Of a DNA stretch of 64,000 nt, positions 25,521-34,362 are shown one piece after another. The DNA is from an uncultured Eubacteriales bacterium (GTDB lineage Bacteria; Bacillota_I; Bacilli_A; RF39; UBA660). The stretch lies in contig CAJMAC010000002.1 in NCBI GenBank assembly GCA_905211265.1, forward strand, positions 1 to 64,000, written 5' to 3'. Position 1 is the first letter of the stretch. Every line of letters begins with the position of its first letter. The notes below the pieces were generated by a model. The model was not told the origin of the DNA, made no database searches, and was given only the letters and a program-made list of their open reading frames with translations. The position numbers were made by a program, and so were the translations under genes.

Positions 25521-27269
25521 GTTTATGTACCATGTTTTTACTATGTCACAGTTATTACTTAATGGTTCAGGATTTGGCATATCCATATTCACTATTACTG
25601 GTAATTTAAAGGCGTTTCCAAATATCATACATGTTCCTGGATGTAATGATTTTATTTTATTTATTGTATTTTCATCGATGTTTTGTACCATACTTTTTAT
25701 AAAGTTTAAATCTTTTGGATGGTACATTTTGAAGATTAAGAAGTTACTACATTGTGATATTGATGTTTCTGATATTTCTGATGGTCTTTGAGAGATTAAT
25801 CCTAAAAGTATACCAAATTTTCTTCCTTCTTTGGTAATTCTATCAAAGATATTATATCCTAATATTTCAGTATCAGTATCATTTTGTACATATCTGTGTG
25901 CTTCTTCTAATATTATATGAAATGGAATTGATGCTCTATTTTCTAGTGTTGTAATATAATCAAATAATATTTTTGAGTATATTTTTACTAATGTTTTAGC
26001 TAATCTATCATCTACATAATTTATGTTAAAGTTTATTACTTGAGCCTTTCTATTATTATTTGTAGTAAGTAGTGATTTTATAAATTGTTCTCTTGTTATG
26101 TATGTGCTATATTTAAAATAGTTTACATAATTACTATTTATAAGAGAGTTTAATCTTATTTTTAAGATGTTTGCATAATCAAATATTTTATCACTATTGA
26201 ATACTCCTTCGCTTATTAAAGCAAATTCTAAGGCATCATAATAATTATAAATATTATATTCTATTTCTCCATCTGGTAGTGTTAGTTCTAGGCTGTTATT
26301 TGTAAATTTTTCTAAATAATTTATTACTAGTTCTATGTCTGCAAATTTATTATCTGGTTCAATAAAAATACATTGTCTTATACTTCTTGTCCATCCCCCT
26401 TTGGTTAGGTTTATTTCTAGATTAATATCTTTTGTATTAAATTTAGAAGTTATAGATACTATTTTATTTCTTACCTCTGATACATTTTTACCACTAAATA
26501 TTATGTCTAATAAGCATCTTGCAATAATATCATTTTTTTGTTCTAATAATTTGTCATTGTCATCTTTGAAAAATTTAACTAATTTTAAGGCTTTTTCTAT
26601 TATTTGTATTTGCTTAGTGCTCTCTACATTTAATAATAATGCTATGTCATCTGCTTTTAAAAGATAAAATGGTATTGTTAAGATATCAATATTTTTTTCT
26701 TTTAAATTTGTTGTATATAATTTTGTGTTAATATTAGGATTATTATTACCTATATTTGTAAATGCTTGTTGATATTCTCCATAGGCATCGAATAAGAATA
26801 TATTACTTCTAAATGGAATTTTATTTGAATCTTCATATATACTTTGTATTATTCTTGCTACTGAGTAACTTTTTCCTGAACCTGTATTACCTAAAATTGC
26901 AAAGTGATTAGAAAAGAATGGATTAATTGCTAGGTTAATATTATAGTTTTTGTATAATACTGATGTTCCTATTTTTATGTTATCTGGTGTATTTGAAGAG
27001 AATATTATGTCTAAATCTTCTTTGTTTATTAATCTACATTTGCTATTAAATGATGGCTTATTGATATCACTATATATAAATGAATTGTTAATTATTTCTC
27101 CGATTATTTTAATTTCCATATATTCATTTATATTAATTATTTCTCCGATTAGTTTTTGATTTCCTTCGAATACAACATGTTTATTAATCATATTACCATA
27201 TTCATATATATTTATACTTGGTTTTAAATATATTAAATTATTTTCTATTTTTATTATTGTTCCTATCAT
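25512..27269 (-). CDS. HerA-like FtsK/VirB4-superfamily ATPase (DUF87)
   Basis: The 585-aa protein has a small beta-barrel N-terminus (HAS-barrel-like, IKIENNLIYLKPS), then Walker A LGNTGSGKSYSVARII, Walker B IPFHIILEEAHRYVQ, and the sensor segment GLISQRPSEIS. These are features of HerA hexameric ATPases that pump DNA, in archaea with the nuclease NurA. In bacteria HerA homologues also occur with Sir2 or other nucleases in anti-phage systems. No nuclease gene is adjacent here; two small membrane proteins converge on it. Role is therefore open: DNA end processing or defence. Confidence 0.8.
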   Translation of the reverse strand: MIGTIIKIENNLIYLKPSINIYEYGNMINKHVVFEGNQKLIGEIININEYMEIKIIGEIINNSFIYSDINKPSFNSKCRLINKEDLDIIFSSNTPDNIKIGTSVLYKNYNINLAINPFFSNHFAILGNTGSGKSYSVARIIQSIYEDSNKIPFRSNIFLFDAYGEYQQAFTNIGNNNPNINTKLYTTNLKEKNIDILTIPFYLLKADDIALLLNVESTKQIQIIEKALKLVKFFKDDNDKLLEQKNDIIARCLLDIIFSGKNVSEVRNKIVSITSKFNTKDINLEINLTKGGWTRSIRQCIFIEPDNKFADIELVINYLEKFTNNSLELTLPDGEIEYNIYNYYDALEFALISEGVFNSDKIFDYANILKIRLNSLINSNYVNYFKYSTYITREQFIKSLLTTNNNRKAQVINFNINYVDDRLAKTLVKIYSKILFDYITTLENRASIPFHIILEEAHRYVQNDTDTEILGYNIFDRITKEGRKFGILLGLISQRPSEISETSISQCSNFLIFKMYHPKDLNFIKSMVQNIDENTINKIKSLHPGTCMIFGNAFKLPVIVNMDMPNPEPLSNNCDIVKTWYINKE

Positions 27270-27385
27270 AGTTCACCTCTAGTATAATTATAACTTATAT
27301 TTTGTTTTATTACTAGTGGGAGTTGATATTTTTTTTGTTTTATGATAAAATATGATAAGTCTATTGGAAAAGGCTTATAATTTGA

Positions 27386-27414
27386 TTGACAAAAATTGTT
27401 TTTTTTGAGATAAT
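27386..27414 (+). promoter_or_regulatory. Promoter of gpsB-rnpB
   Basis: TTGACA (27386-27391), 17-base spacer, GATAAT (27409-27414), close to consensus. Confidence 0.8.
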
Positions 27415-27436
27415 TTTATTGTAGAGGTGATGTATT

Positions 27437-27760
27437 ATGTATCATGATAGAATTGCTTTAACGATTAAAGATATTTTGGAAAAAGAATTCAAAATAGATG
27501 CTAGAGGATATAGATTGCAGGAAGTTGATAAGTTCTTAGATATTATTATTAAAGATTATAATGAATATAATAATATTATAAAAGAACTAGATAAGGAAAG
27601 AAAAAGTTTGATACAAGAAAATCAAGATTTAAAACAAGAAGTTAGGAATTTGAAATCTAGTATTGAAGCAGTAAAATTAGATGAAAAAGAGATAACAAAC
27701 GTTGATTTAATTAGAAGAATTTCTCAATTAGAAAAAATAGTTTTAGGAAAAGAACAATAA
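27437..27760 (+). CDS. gpsB: Cell division protein GpsB (DivIVA domain)
   Basis: The N-terminus LTIKDILEKEFKIDARGYRLQEVDKFLDII is the membrane-binding DivIVA/GpsB domain, followed by a coiled coil (about 40-75) and a short C-terminal helical segment. GpsB couples cell-wall synthases to the division site in Firmicutes. The 107-aa length fits. The RNase P RNA gene follows directly, and the gpsB stop codon lies inside the first stem of that RNA. This gpsB-rnpB order is also known from Bacillus. Confidence 0.92.
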   Translation: MYHDRIALTIKDILEKEFKIDARGYRLQEVDKFLDIIIKDYNEYNNIIKELDKERKSLIQENQDLKQEVRNLKSSIEAVKLDEKEITNVDLIRRISQLEKIVLGKEQ

Positions 27761-28100
27761 TATCTGGGCAAATGCTGCATTTTATGTAGAGGAAAGTCCA
27801 CGCTTACACTGTCTGTGATGATAGTAGTGTTTGTGCTTAGGGAAAAAATAACCTAAGGCAAGTTTAACTTGACGGCATCATCTTATCTAAGGAAAACTAT
27901 GAGAAAGATGATATAAAGTGCCACAGAGACGAGTTTATTTAGAAATAAATAAAATGAAACGAGGTAAACCCCACAAGTAAGAAACTCAAATTTTGGTAGA
28001 GGAACTATTCTTAAGGAATAAAAACTGAGGAATGGATGAATTTCATAGATAAATATTTGCCACCCTTTTGGGTACAGAACGTGGCTTATAAGATATTATT
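27756..28100 (+). ncRNA. rnpB: RNase P RNA (bacterial, probably type B)
   Basis: The universal cores are present: GAGGAAAGTCC at about 27789, the AGAGACGAG region, GAAACGAGGTAAACCCCA at about 27957-27973, and ACAGAACGTGGCTTAT at the 3' side. Helix P1 is AATAATATCT (27756-27765) paired with AGATATTATT (28091-28100). The RNA is the catalytic subunit that matures the 5' end of tRNAs. Its 5' end overlaps the last codons of gpsB, so the RNA is probably cut from the gpsB transcript or has its own start inside it. Confidence 0.95.
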
Positions 28101-28120
28101 ATTTTAATTGGAAGGATAAC

Positions 28121-28591
28121 ATGAAAAATATAGGAATTAAACTGAAAGAAAAAAGGGAAGAAAATGGTGTCTCGATTGAAGAGGCAGCTGAAGATTTGAA
28201 GTTAAGACCTAGTCAAATAAAAAGTATTGAGGAAGGTAAAAGAGAGGACTTTAAGGATGTTTTTTATTTGAAACAATTTATTAAAGAATATGCTAAATAT
28301 TTAGGACTTGATGGAGAAGAATTGGTTGATGAATTTAATGAATACTTATTTGATTATACTTCAAAGATACCTATTGATGTTATAGAAAAAGCAAAAAATG
28401 AAAAAAAAGAAGAAAAGAAAAGGTTTTCTTCACCATATACTTTAAATAATAAAAGTAAATTTTCTATACCTAAGTATATATTTTTAATTATTGGTATTGT
28501 TGCTTTAATATTAATAGTTTATTTTTGTGTTAGTAGAGTACAAAAAAATGAATTTTCTGATAGTAATATAACTTATGTTATTAGGAGGTAG
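28121..28591 (+). CDS. rodZ: RodZ-like HTH membrane protein, short form
   Basis: Residues 1-75 form the RodZ helix-turn-helix (IGIKLKEKREENGVSIEEAA, FYLKQFIKEYAKYLGLD), which in RodZ binds the MreB actin. One membrane helix follows at about 113-135. Only about 20 residues lie outside, so the periplasmic domain of full RodZ is missing. The neighbours pgsA, recA and rny match the Bacillus ymfM(rodZ)-pgsA-cinA-recA-rny order. The pgsA start is 2 bases after the stop. Confidence 0.82.
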   Translation: MKNIGIKLKEKREENGVSIEEAAEDLKLRPSQIKSIEEGKREDFKDVFYLKQFIKEYAKYLGLDGEELVDEFNEYLFDYTSKIPIDVIEKAKNEKKEEKKRFSSPYTLNNKSKFSIPKYIFLIIGIVALILIVYFCVSRVQKNEFSDSNITYVIRR

Positions 28592-28593
28592 TT

Positions 28594-29187
28594 ATGAATA
28601 TAGCAAATAAAATTACTATTTCAAGGGTTATAATGTCATTTATTATAATGATTTTATTACTTTTTCCATTTGAGTTATTAAATATTAAGTTACCTACTTA
28701 TGTATTTAATGGTAATATATATATTGAATTAAAATATATAATTGCTGGTATTTTATTTGTTATTGCATCATTAACTGATTTTCTTGATGGTTATGTTGCT
28801 AGAAAATATAATATGGTTACTGATTTTGGTAAAATGGTAGATGCAGTAAGTGATAAATTATTAACTAATACTGTTTTAGTAATATTAGCGTGTGATGGTA
28901 TGGTTAGTCCAGTAATAGCAGTTGTTATTATTGCAAGGGATATATTTGTTGATTCAATAAAAATGGTTATGGGAAATAAAGGTAAAGCAGTTGCAGCGAT
29001 TAAAGTTGCTAAGTTTAAGACAGCTTCACTTATGTTAGGTATTATTCTTACTTTGTTTTATAATATACCATTTGAACTTATTAATTTAAGAGTATCAGAT
29101 TTTATGCTTGTACTTGCTGCAATTTTATCTGTTATATCAGGAGTTAAATATTATATGATGGCAAGAGTTTATTTTATTGATAAATAA
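28594..29187 (+). CDS. pgsA: CDP-diacylglycerol-glycerol-3-phosphate 3-phosphatidyltransferase
   Basis: The CDP-alcohol phosphatidyltransferase signature D-x2-D-G-x2-A-R-x8-G-x3-D-x3-D is complete: DFLDGYVARKYNMVTDFGK followed by MVDAVSD. Several membrane helices surround it (197 aa). The enzyme makes phosphatidylglycerol phosphate, the first committed step to PG and cardiolipin. It is coupled to rodZ and ends at a terminator whose loop contains the next promoter. Confidence 0.92.
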   Translation: MNIANKITISRVIMSFIIMILLLFPFELLNIKLPTYVFNGNIYIELKYIIAGILFVIASLTDFLDGYVARKYNMVTDFGKMVDAVSDKLLTNTVLVILACDGMVSPVIAVVIIARDIFVDSIKMVMGNKGKAVAAIKVAKFKTASLMLGIILTLFYNIPFELINLRVSDFMLVLAAILSVISGVKYYMMARVYFIDK

Positions 29188-29213
29188 GATTTGTTTGACA
29201 CAAATCTTTTTTT
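29187..29213 (+). terminator. Terminator after pgsA
   Basis: AAGATTTGT and ACAAATCTT form the stem, with TTGAC as loop and a run of T after it. The loop plus one base spells TTGACA, the -35 box of the following gene. Confidence 0.85.
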
Positions 29214-29223
29214 ATGATATTAT
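29195..29223 (+). promoter_or_regulatory. Promoter embedded in the pgsA terminator
   Basis: TTGACA (29195-29200) in the terminator loop, 17-base spacer, TATTAT (29218-29223). It would drive the CFI-box gene that starts at 29251. Confidence 0.65.
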
Positions 29224-29250
29224 ATGAGTGCTTTTGAAAGGGGAGTTTAT

Positions 29251-29811
29251 ATGGCTTATTATCAATGTATAGATTGTAAATATTATGATGAAAATGATTT
29301 AAATAGATATGGAGAAGGTTATTGCACTGAAAGATGTCAATATTATCCTAAATCTGATAAAGCATGTTCTAGATTTGATAGAAGAAGTGATTATCAAAGT
29401 TCAGGATGTTTCTTAACTACTACAATATGTAATATTTTTGGATTTGAAGATAATTGTATTGGGCTTGAAACTTTAAGATATTTTAGAGATACTGTTTTAG
29501 TTAATGATGTTAGATATCATAAATTATTAGCAGAATATGAAGTAATTGGTCCAGTAATTAGTGAAAAAATGTATAAAGATAATAATAGAATGGAAGTTGC
29601 AGAATATTATTTTGAGAACTATTTATATGATATTATTACTGATTTTGTTCCAAATGGTAAGAGTGAGGATGCAATTAACTCTTATGTTAATATGACTAAT
29701 GATTTAAAGAGAATGTATGGCATTACTAATGAAGTATCTAATAATGATATTAACAGTATAACAAATATGATAAAAAGTAAGAATTATAAAGTAAAGAAAA
29801 AGACTAAATAA
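29251..29811 (+). CDS. CFI-box-CTERM domain protein with N-terminal Cys cluster
   Basis: The N-terminus has a likely zinc site with Cys at CIDCKYYD, YCTERCQYYP and ACSRFD. It is followed by SGCFLTTTICNIFGF, the CFI-box motif, and LETLRYFRDTVL, which usually comes with it in small proteins of unknown function. Start ATG 29251 has the site GAAAGGGGAG; the upstream in-frame ATG at 29224 has none. 186 aa, soluble. It lies where cinA sits in Bacillus, between pgsA and recA, but is unrelated to cinA. Confidence 0.65.
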   Translation: MAYYQCIDCKYYDENDLNRYGEGYCTERCQYYPKSDKACSRFDRRSDYQSSGCFLTTTICNIFGFEDNCIGLETLRYFRDTVLVNDVRYHKLLAEYEVIGPVISEKMYKDNNRMEVAEYYFENYLYDIITDFVPNGKSEDAINSYVNMTNDLKRMYGITNEVSNNDINSITNMIKSKNYKVKKKTK

Positions 29812-29841
29812 TAAGTTTTTTTCTTTTTTGTCAAAATATAC

Positions 29842-29868
29842 CAAACAAATGTATGAAAAAGTATTGAC
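29842..29868 (+). repeat. 27-base block upstream of recA, identical to one upstream of mrnC
   Basis: The 27 bases from 29842 to 29868 occur unchanged at 63425-63451. The block starts with CAAACAAATGTATG and ends inside the -35 box TTGAC. The first 14 bases match 10 of 14 positions of the Gram-positive LexA/DinR box (CGAACATATGTTCG), as might be expected ahead of recA. Both copies are placed identically relative to -35. Confidence 0.8.
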
Positions 29869-29892
29869 AAAGGTAAAAAAATATTATACAAT
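29864..29892 (+). promoter_or_regulatory. Promoter of recA
   Basis: TTGACA (29864-29869), 17-base spacer, TACAAT (29887-29892). A LexA-box-like sequence lies just upstream (29842-29855). Confidence 0.8.
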
Positions 29893-29921
29893 TGGTTTGT
29901 ACTGTGATGGAAGGGAGAATT

Positions 29922-30965
29922 ATGAGTAAAATAGTTGAGAAAGATAAAGCTTTATCACAAGTTTTGGCTGATATTGAAAAACAATTTGGAAAAGGGGCAA
30001 TAATGAAATTGGGTGAACAAGAAAACATGGAGGTTGATGTTTCTCCATCTGGTTCAATTTCATTAGATATAGCACTAGGTGCAGGTGGTTATCCAAAGGG
30101 TAGGATAATTGAGATTTATGGACCTGAATCATCTGGTAAAACTACTTTTGCTTTGCATGCAATTGCAGAAGTTCAAAAAAATGGTGGAAGAGCCGCTTTT
30201 ATTGATGCAGAGCACTCACTTGATCCTGTTTATGCATCTAATCTTGGAGTAGATATTAATGAATTATTATTATCTCAACCGGATACTGGAGAACAAGCGT
30301 TAGAAATATGTGATGCTTTAGTTAAGAGTGAAGCAGTTAGTATTATTGTAATTGACTCTGTTGCAGCATTAGTTCCTCAAGCAGAAATTGATGGTGAGAT
30401 GGGGGATTCACATGTTGGACTTCAAGCAAGACTTATGAGTCAAGCTTTAAGAAAATTATCTGGTTCAATAAATAAAACAAATACTATTGTTATATTTATA
30501 AATCAATTAAGGGAGAAAGTTGGAGTTATGTTTGGCAATCCTGAGACTACTCCTGGTGGTAAAGCATTAAAGTATTATGCTTCAGTTAGACTTGATATTA
30601 GAAGAGGAGAACAAATTAAACAAGGTAGTGATGTTGTTGGTAATAGAACTAATATTAAGGTTGTTAAAAATAAGGTTGCACCACCATTTAAAACTGCGAC
30701 AGTAGATATTATGTATGGCGAAGGTGTCTCTTATGAGGGAGAATTAGTAGATTTAGCAAGTGATGCTAATATTATTGAAAAAAGTGGTGCTTGGTATTCT
30801 TATAATGGTAATAAGATTGGACAAGGTAAGGAAAATGTTAAATTATTACTTAAAGATAATGTTCAATTGAGAGATGAAATTGATAAAAAAGTTAGAGAAC
30901 ATTATGGTATTTATAAGAAAGAAAAAAAGAAAAATAAAGAGGTTAAAGAGGAAGTCACTAAGTAG
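29922..30965 (+). CDS. recA: Recombinase RecA
   Basis: Unmistakable Rec[11 protein letters not shown], Walker [47 protein letters not shown] and [12 protein letters not shown]. It polymerises on single-stranded DNA, drives strand exchange and activates LexA cleavage. Start ATG 29922 follows AAGGGAGA and gives 347 aa; the upstream in-frame codons lie in the leader. The Lys/Glu-rich C-terminal tail is normal for Firmicutes. A strong terminator follows at once. Confidence 0.98.
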   Translation: MSKIVEKDKALSQVLADIEKQFGKGAIMKLGEQENMEVDVSPSGSISLDIALGAGGYPKGRIIEIYGPESSGKTTFALHAIAEVQKNGGRAAFIDAEHSLDPVYASNLGVDINELLLSQPDTGEQALEICDALVKSEAVSIIVIDSVAALVPQAEIDGEMGDSHVGLQARLMSQALRKLSGSINKTNTIVIFINQLREKVGVMFGNPETTPGGKALKYYASVRLDIRRGEQIKQGSDVVGNRTNIKVVKNKVAPPFKTATVDIMYGEGVSYEGELVDLASDANIIEKSGAWYSYNGNKIGQGKENVKLLLKDNVQLRDEIDKKVREHYGIYKKEKKKNKEVKEEVTK

Positions 30966-30981
30966 TGACTTCTTTAATTTT
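30951..30981 (+). terminator. Terminator of recA
   Basis: GAAGTCACT, loop AAGT, AGTGACTTC, then TTTAATTTT. The stem contains the last codons and the stop of recA. Confidence 0.88.
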
Positions 30982-30984
30982 GAC

Positions 30985-31013
30985 TTGACAATATTTTAAA
31001 TTAAAGATACAAT
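30985..31013 (+). promoter_or_regulatory. Promoter of rny
   Basis: TTGACA (30985-30990), 17-base spacer, TACAAT (31008-31013). The -10 box is the left arm of the palindrome ATACAAT-GGT-ATTGTAT (31007-31023), which could be an operator. Confidence 0.75.
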
Positions 31014-31084
31014 GGTATTGTATAGTTTAAATTAATAATAATTTTTTCTATAAAAAATAAATAAAATGGAATGGAGGTGTTCAT

Positions 31085-32638
31085 GTGGATGGAACAATAT
31101 TCTCCATTTTGATGTTTGTTCTTGGATTAATTGTTGGTGCTGGTGTTTTAATTTTTATAAATTATTTAAAAATAAAAAATAGTGGTAATAAAGCAGAATT
31201 GATTATTGAAAAAGCTAAAAAAGATTCTGAAAAAATAAAAAGAGATTATTTGTTTGAGGCTAAGGAAGAAGCTCATAAATTAAAATTAGAAATTGAAAAA
31301 GAAGTAAAAGAAAAGAAAAATGAAATTAAAGAATCAGAAGATAGATTACTTCAAAGAGAGAATAACATTGATAGAAGAGATTTAGCTCTACAAAATAGAG
31401 AAAATTCTTTAGAGGAAAGAGAAAACAATTTAATTGATAAACAAAAGAAAATTCAAGAAGCAACAGATGAAATGGAGAACATAAAAAAAGAACAACTAGA
31501 AAAATTAGAAAATATTAGTAAGTTTACAAAAGAACAAGCAAAAGATGCTATAATGAAAGATGTTGAAGAAAAAATGGATAAGGAGATTGCTTTATATATT
31601 AAAGAAAGGGAAGCAGATGCTAAACTTGAAGTTGATGATAAAGCAAGAGAGTTACTTGTTAATTCTATGCAGAAATATGCAGCAGATATTACAAATGAAC
31701 AAACAGTTTCTGTTATATCTTTACCTAGTGATGAGATGAAAGGTCGTATCATTGGTAGAGAAGGTAGAAATATTAGAACTATTGAATCTGTTACAGGTGT
31801 TGATTTAATTATTGATGATACTCCTGAAGCTATTGTTATATCTAGTTTCGATCCATTAAGAAGAGAGATTGCTAGACTTACACTTGAAACTTTAATTAAA
31901 GATGGTAGAATACATCCTGCTAGAATTGAAGAATTATATGATAAGATGTGTAATGAAGTAGGTCAACAAATTAAGGAATATGGTAAGAAAGCAATATATG
32001 AGTTAGGATTATCTAGAATGGATCCTGAACTTGTTGAAATTATTGGTAAATTACATTTTAGAAGTAGTTATGGTCAAAATGCTTTAAAACACTCAATTGA
32101 AGTTGCTAGAATTTCTGGTATTATTGCTGGAGAACTTGGAGTAAATGTTAATCTTGCTAAAAGAGCAGGTTTGCTTCATGATATTGGTAAGGCAATTGAT
32201 TTTGAAATGGAAGGTAGTCATGTTCAAATAGGAATGGACTTAGCTAAAAAGTATAATGAAGATGAAGTTGTAATTAATTCAATTGGATCACATCATGGTG
32301 ATATGGAACCTACTAGTGTTATTGCAGTAATTGTTGCAATTGCAGATACTATTTCTGCTTCTAGACCAGGTGCAAGAAATGATTCATCTGAAAATTATTT
32401 CCAAAGATTAGAACAATTAGAGAAAATTGGTAATGAAATTAAAGGCGTTGAAAAAACATTTGCAGTTCAAGCAGGTCGTGAACTTAGAGTTATGGTTAAA
32501 CCTGATGAGGTTGATGATTTGAGATCATTTGCTATAGCTAGAGAAATAAAAGACAGAATCGAAAATGAAATGCAATATCCTGGTACTATAAAAGTAACAG
32601 TTATTAGAGAAACAAGAGCAACTGAAGAAGCTAAATAG
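31085..32638 (+). CDS. rny: Ribonuclease Y
   Basis: Domain order is that of RNase Y: N-terminal membrane helix (about 4-25), long coiled coil (about 40-190), KH domain ([20 protein letters not shown]), HD domain ([27 protein letters not shown]) and the C-terminal domain ending in VTVIRETRA. It starts mRNA decay in Firmicutes at the membrane. The start is GTG 31085, the only good in-frame start after GGAGGTG; an ATG at 31083 is out of frame. 517 aa, as in Bacillus (520). Confidence 0.96.
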   Translation: MDGTIFSILMFVLGLIVGAGVLIFINYLKIKNSGNKAELIIEKAKKDSEKIKRDYLFEAKEEAHKLKLEIEKEVKEKKNEIKESEDRLLQRENNIDRRDLALQNRENSLEERENNLIDKQKKIQEATDEMENIKKEQLEKLENISKFTKEQAKDAIMKDVEEKMDKEIALYIKEREADAKLEVDDKARELLVNSMQKYAADITNEQTVSVISLPSDEMKGRIIGREGRNIRTIESVTGVDLIIDDTPEAIVISSFDPLRREIARLTLETLIKDGRIHPARIEELYDKMCNEVGQQIKEYGKKAIYELGLSRMDPELVEIIGKLHFRSSYGQNALKHSIEVARISGIIAGELGVNVNLAKRAGLLHDIGKAIDFEMEGSHVQIGMDLAKKYNEDEVVINSIGSHHGDMEPTSVIAVIVAIADTISASRPGARNDSSENYFQRLEQLEKIGNEIKGVEKTFAVQAGRELRVMVKPDEVDDLRSFAIAREIKDRIENEMQYPGTIKVTVIRETRATEEAK

Positions 32639-32649
32639 GCTTCTTTTTT
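32625..32649 (+). terminator. Terminator of rny
   Basis: AAGAAGC, loop TAAATAG (containing the stop), GCTTCTT, T run. Confidence 0.82.
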
Positions 32650-32650
32650 A

Positions 32651-32679
32651 TTGACTTAAAAATTTAATTATGATATATT
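32651..32679 (+). promoter_or_regulatory. Promoter of the GH3 gene
   Basis: TTGACT (32651-32656), 17-base spacer, TATATT (32674-32679). Confidence 0.6.
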
Positions 32680-32701
32680 TAGGTTATAATGGAGGATAAA
32701 A

Positions 32702-33775
32702 ATGTTAGAGAATTTAACTATTGAAGAAAAAATTGGCCAAATGTTAATGTTTGGTACTAATAGTAGTAATATTGAACCTATATGTAATCTTATTAAGAAT
32801 TATAAAATAGGTGGAGTTATACTATATAAGAAAAATTATTCTTCTTATAAGGAAATGTTAGAAGTAATAAAAAAGTTAAAAGATGCTAATAAAGATAATA
32901 AATTGCCTTTATTTATTGCTATTGATCAAGAAGGTGGAGTAGTAAATAGATTACCTAATGATATAGAAAATATTAAAAATATATATGATGTATCTAAAAA
33001 AGATAATATTGATTTAATTAAAGAACATGCTGATATAATATCTAATATTTTATACAATAGTGGAATTAATATGAATTTTTCTCCTGTTCTTGATATTTAT
33101 AATAATAGTAATAGTAGTGTTTTAAACAAAAGATGTTTTAGTGATGATGTAGAGAAAGTTTCTTCGTATGGCAGTATTTATATGAATGAAATTAAAAAGA
33201 ATGGTATTATTCCTGTTGTTAAACATTTTCCTGGTCATGGTATTACTAAGTTAGATTCTCATTATTTTTTACCTTATGTTTTTAACTATGAAAAAGTATT
33301 AAATAGAGAAATTATTCCTTTTGAAAAAGTAATTAGCGAAGGATGTGATGCAATAATGATAAGTCATTTAATAATAAGAAAATTAAGTGGATTACTTCCA
33401 TGTTCTATATCTAAGAAATTTATTACTAAGTATTTAAGGGAAAGATATAATTATAATGGTCTTGTTATTACTGATGATTTAAGAATGAAATTAGTTGATT
33501 TAATATATGGTAGATTATCTTTAAAAAAAGCACTTTTATCTGGTTGTGACGTTATTTTAATGAAATATAAAGAAAATGATGAAGAATTATTTGATGTTTT
33601 ATATAAATATGTTACTAATAAAGATGTTATTGAGAATATTAATAAGTCAGTTGGTAGAATTATTGATATTAAGAAAAAATATAAGATAAATGATGATTTT
33701 AGTTGCTTTGATAATTTAAACATAAATACTTCTAATTTTTTTATAAATGATCTTAACAAATCTTTTGATTTGTAA
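32702..33775 (+). CDS. nagZ: GH3 beta-N-acetylhexosaminidase (NagZ-like)
   Basis: GH3 motifs are in order: EKIGQMLMFG, AIDQEGGVVNRLP, NFSPVLDI, KHFPGHGITKLDSH (the His of the NagZ-type acid/base loop) and VITDDLRMKL with the nucleophile Asp. NagZ-type enzymes remove N-acetylglucosamine from muropeptides during wall recycling. No signal peptide is present, so it acts in the cytoplasm. The 357-aa single domain is normal. It starts with its own promoter directly after rny, and ends just before the secretion cassette. Confidence 0.88.
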   Translation: MLENLTIEEKIGQMLMFGTNSSNIEPICNLIKNYKIGGVILYKKNYSSYKEMLEVIKKLKDANKDNKLPLFIAIDQEGGVVNRLPNDIENIKNIYDVSKKDNIDLIKEHADIISNILYNSGINMNFSPVLDIYNNSNSSVLNKRCFSDDVEKVSSYGSIYMNEIKKNGIIPVVKHFPGHGITKLDSHYFLPYVFNYEKVLNREIIPFEKVISEGCDAIMISHLIIRKLSGLLPCSISKKFITKYLRERYNYNGLVITDDLRMKLVDLIYGRLSLKKALLSGCDVILMKYKENDEELFDVLYKYVTNKDVIENINKSVGRIIDIKKKYKINDDFSCFDNLNINTSNFFINDLNKSFDL

Positions 33776-33802
33776 AATTTTTGTAAAAAAACGTAAAATT
33801 GC

Positions 33803-33831
33803 TTTACTTTGTTAATATTTGCTGATATAAT
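33803..33831 (+). promoter_or_regulatory. Promoter of ESX-like cassette 1
   Basis: TTTACT (33803-33808), 17-base spacer, TATAAT (33826-33831). The same boxes, spacing and a GATATAATTT context recur before cassette 2 (37710-37738). Confidence 0.75.
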
Positions 33832-33867
33832 TTATTTGTAAGTGTAGAGAATAATGGAGGTGATGTG

Positions 33868-34329
33868 ATGAGTGCAAAAGGTATGAGTTCCTCAGCAATA
33901 TTAAATGAAATTAAACGTTTAACTGAAAAAAAAGAAGAAAGAGTAAAAAAGTTAGATGAAATAACGAAAGCGATGGATGAGGTCACGGAAGCATGGGCTG
34001 GTGTTGGTGATACTGGATATGAAAATTCTTTTAATTATATAAAAAATAATTCTAATAACTATTGGAATGTTGTTGATAAGTCTGGAAGTCCTTGTGGCGA
34101 TGTTGTTAGTTTTTGCGATTCATTAGATACGATAAGTGATGAGATTTCAAATGGCGATGTTTCTGTTGCTATGAATGAAGTAATGGAAGCCGCTACTGAA
34201 AAGGTTGCTGAATTGAAAGCCGAGATTGAAAGTATTGACGCAGAGATAGAAAGTTTAAATGCGCGATATGAGGCGGCACTTGCTAGTGAGCAAGAAGCTC
34301 AAAATTCAGAAAGTACTACTCAGAATTAA
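33868..34329 (+). CDS. Small helical ESX/LXG-associated protein, YwqH-like (DUF5082 type)
   Basis: A 153-aa all-helical protein with coiled coil at both ends and a central WAGVGDTGYENSFNYIKNN containing a W-x-G turn. The layout resembles the YwqH-type helper proteins encoded next to LXG toxins of type VII secretion systems; I assign this from shape, not from a search. The product of the gene at 37765 is a clear paralogue (SAILNEIK/AAILEQIK; NNYW/DNYW; coiled ends). ATG 33868 is preceded by GGAGGTG; the GTG three bases earlier is also possible. No signal peptide. Confidence 0.65.
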   Translation: MSAKGMSSSAILNEIKRLTEKKEERVKKLDEITKAMDEVTEAWAGVGDTGYENSFNYIKNNSNNYWNVVDKSGSPCGDVVSFCDSLDTISDEISNGDVSVAMNEVMEAATEKVAELKAEIESIDAEIESLNARYEAALASEQEAQNSESTTQN

Positions 34330-34362
34330 TAGTTTATTTGTTTTTTGAGAGGAGGAAAAGAA

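Noticed and set aside
25519..27159. Plus-strand open frames inside the HerA-like gene
   Set aside because: They mirror the real minus-strand gene, lack ribosome sites and give no recognisable protein.
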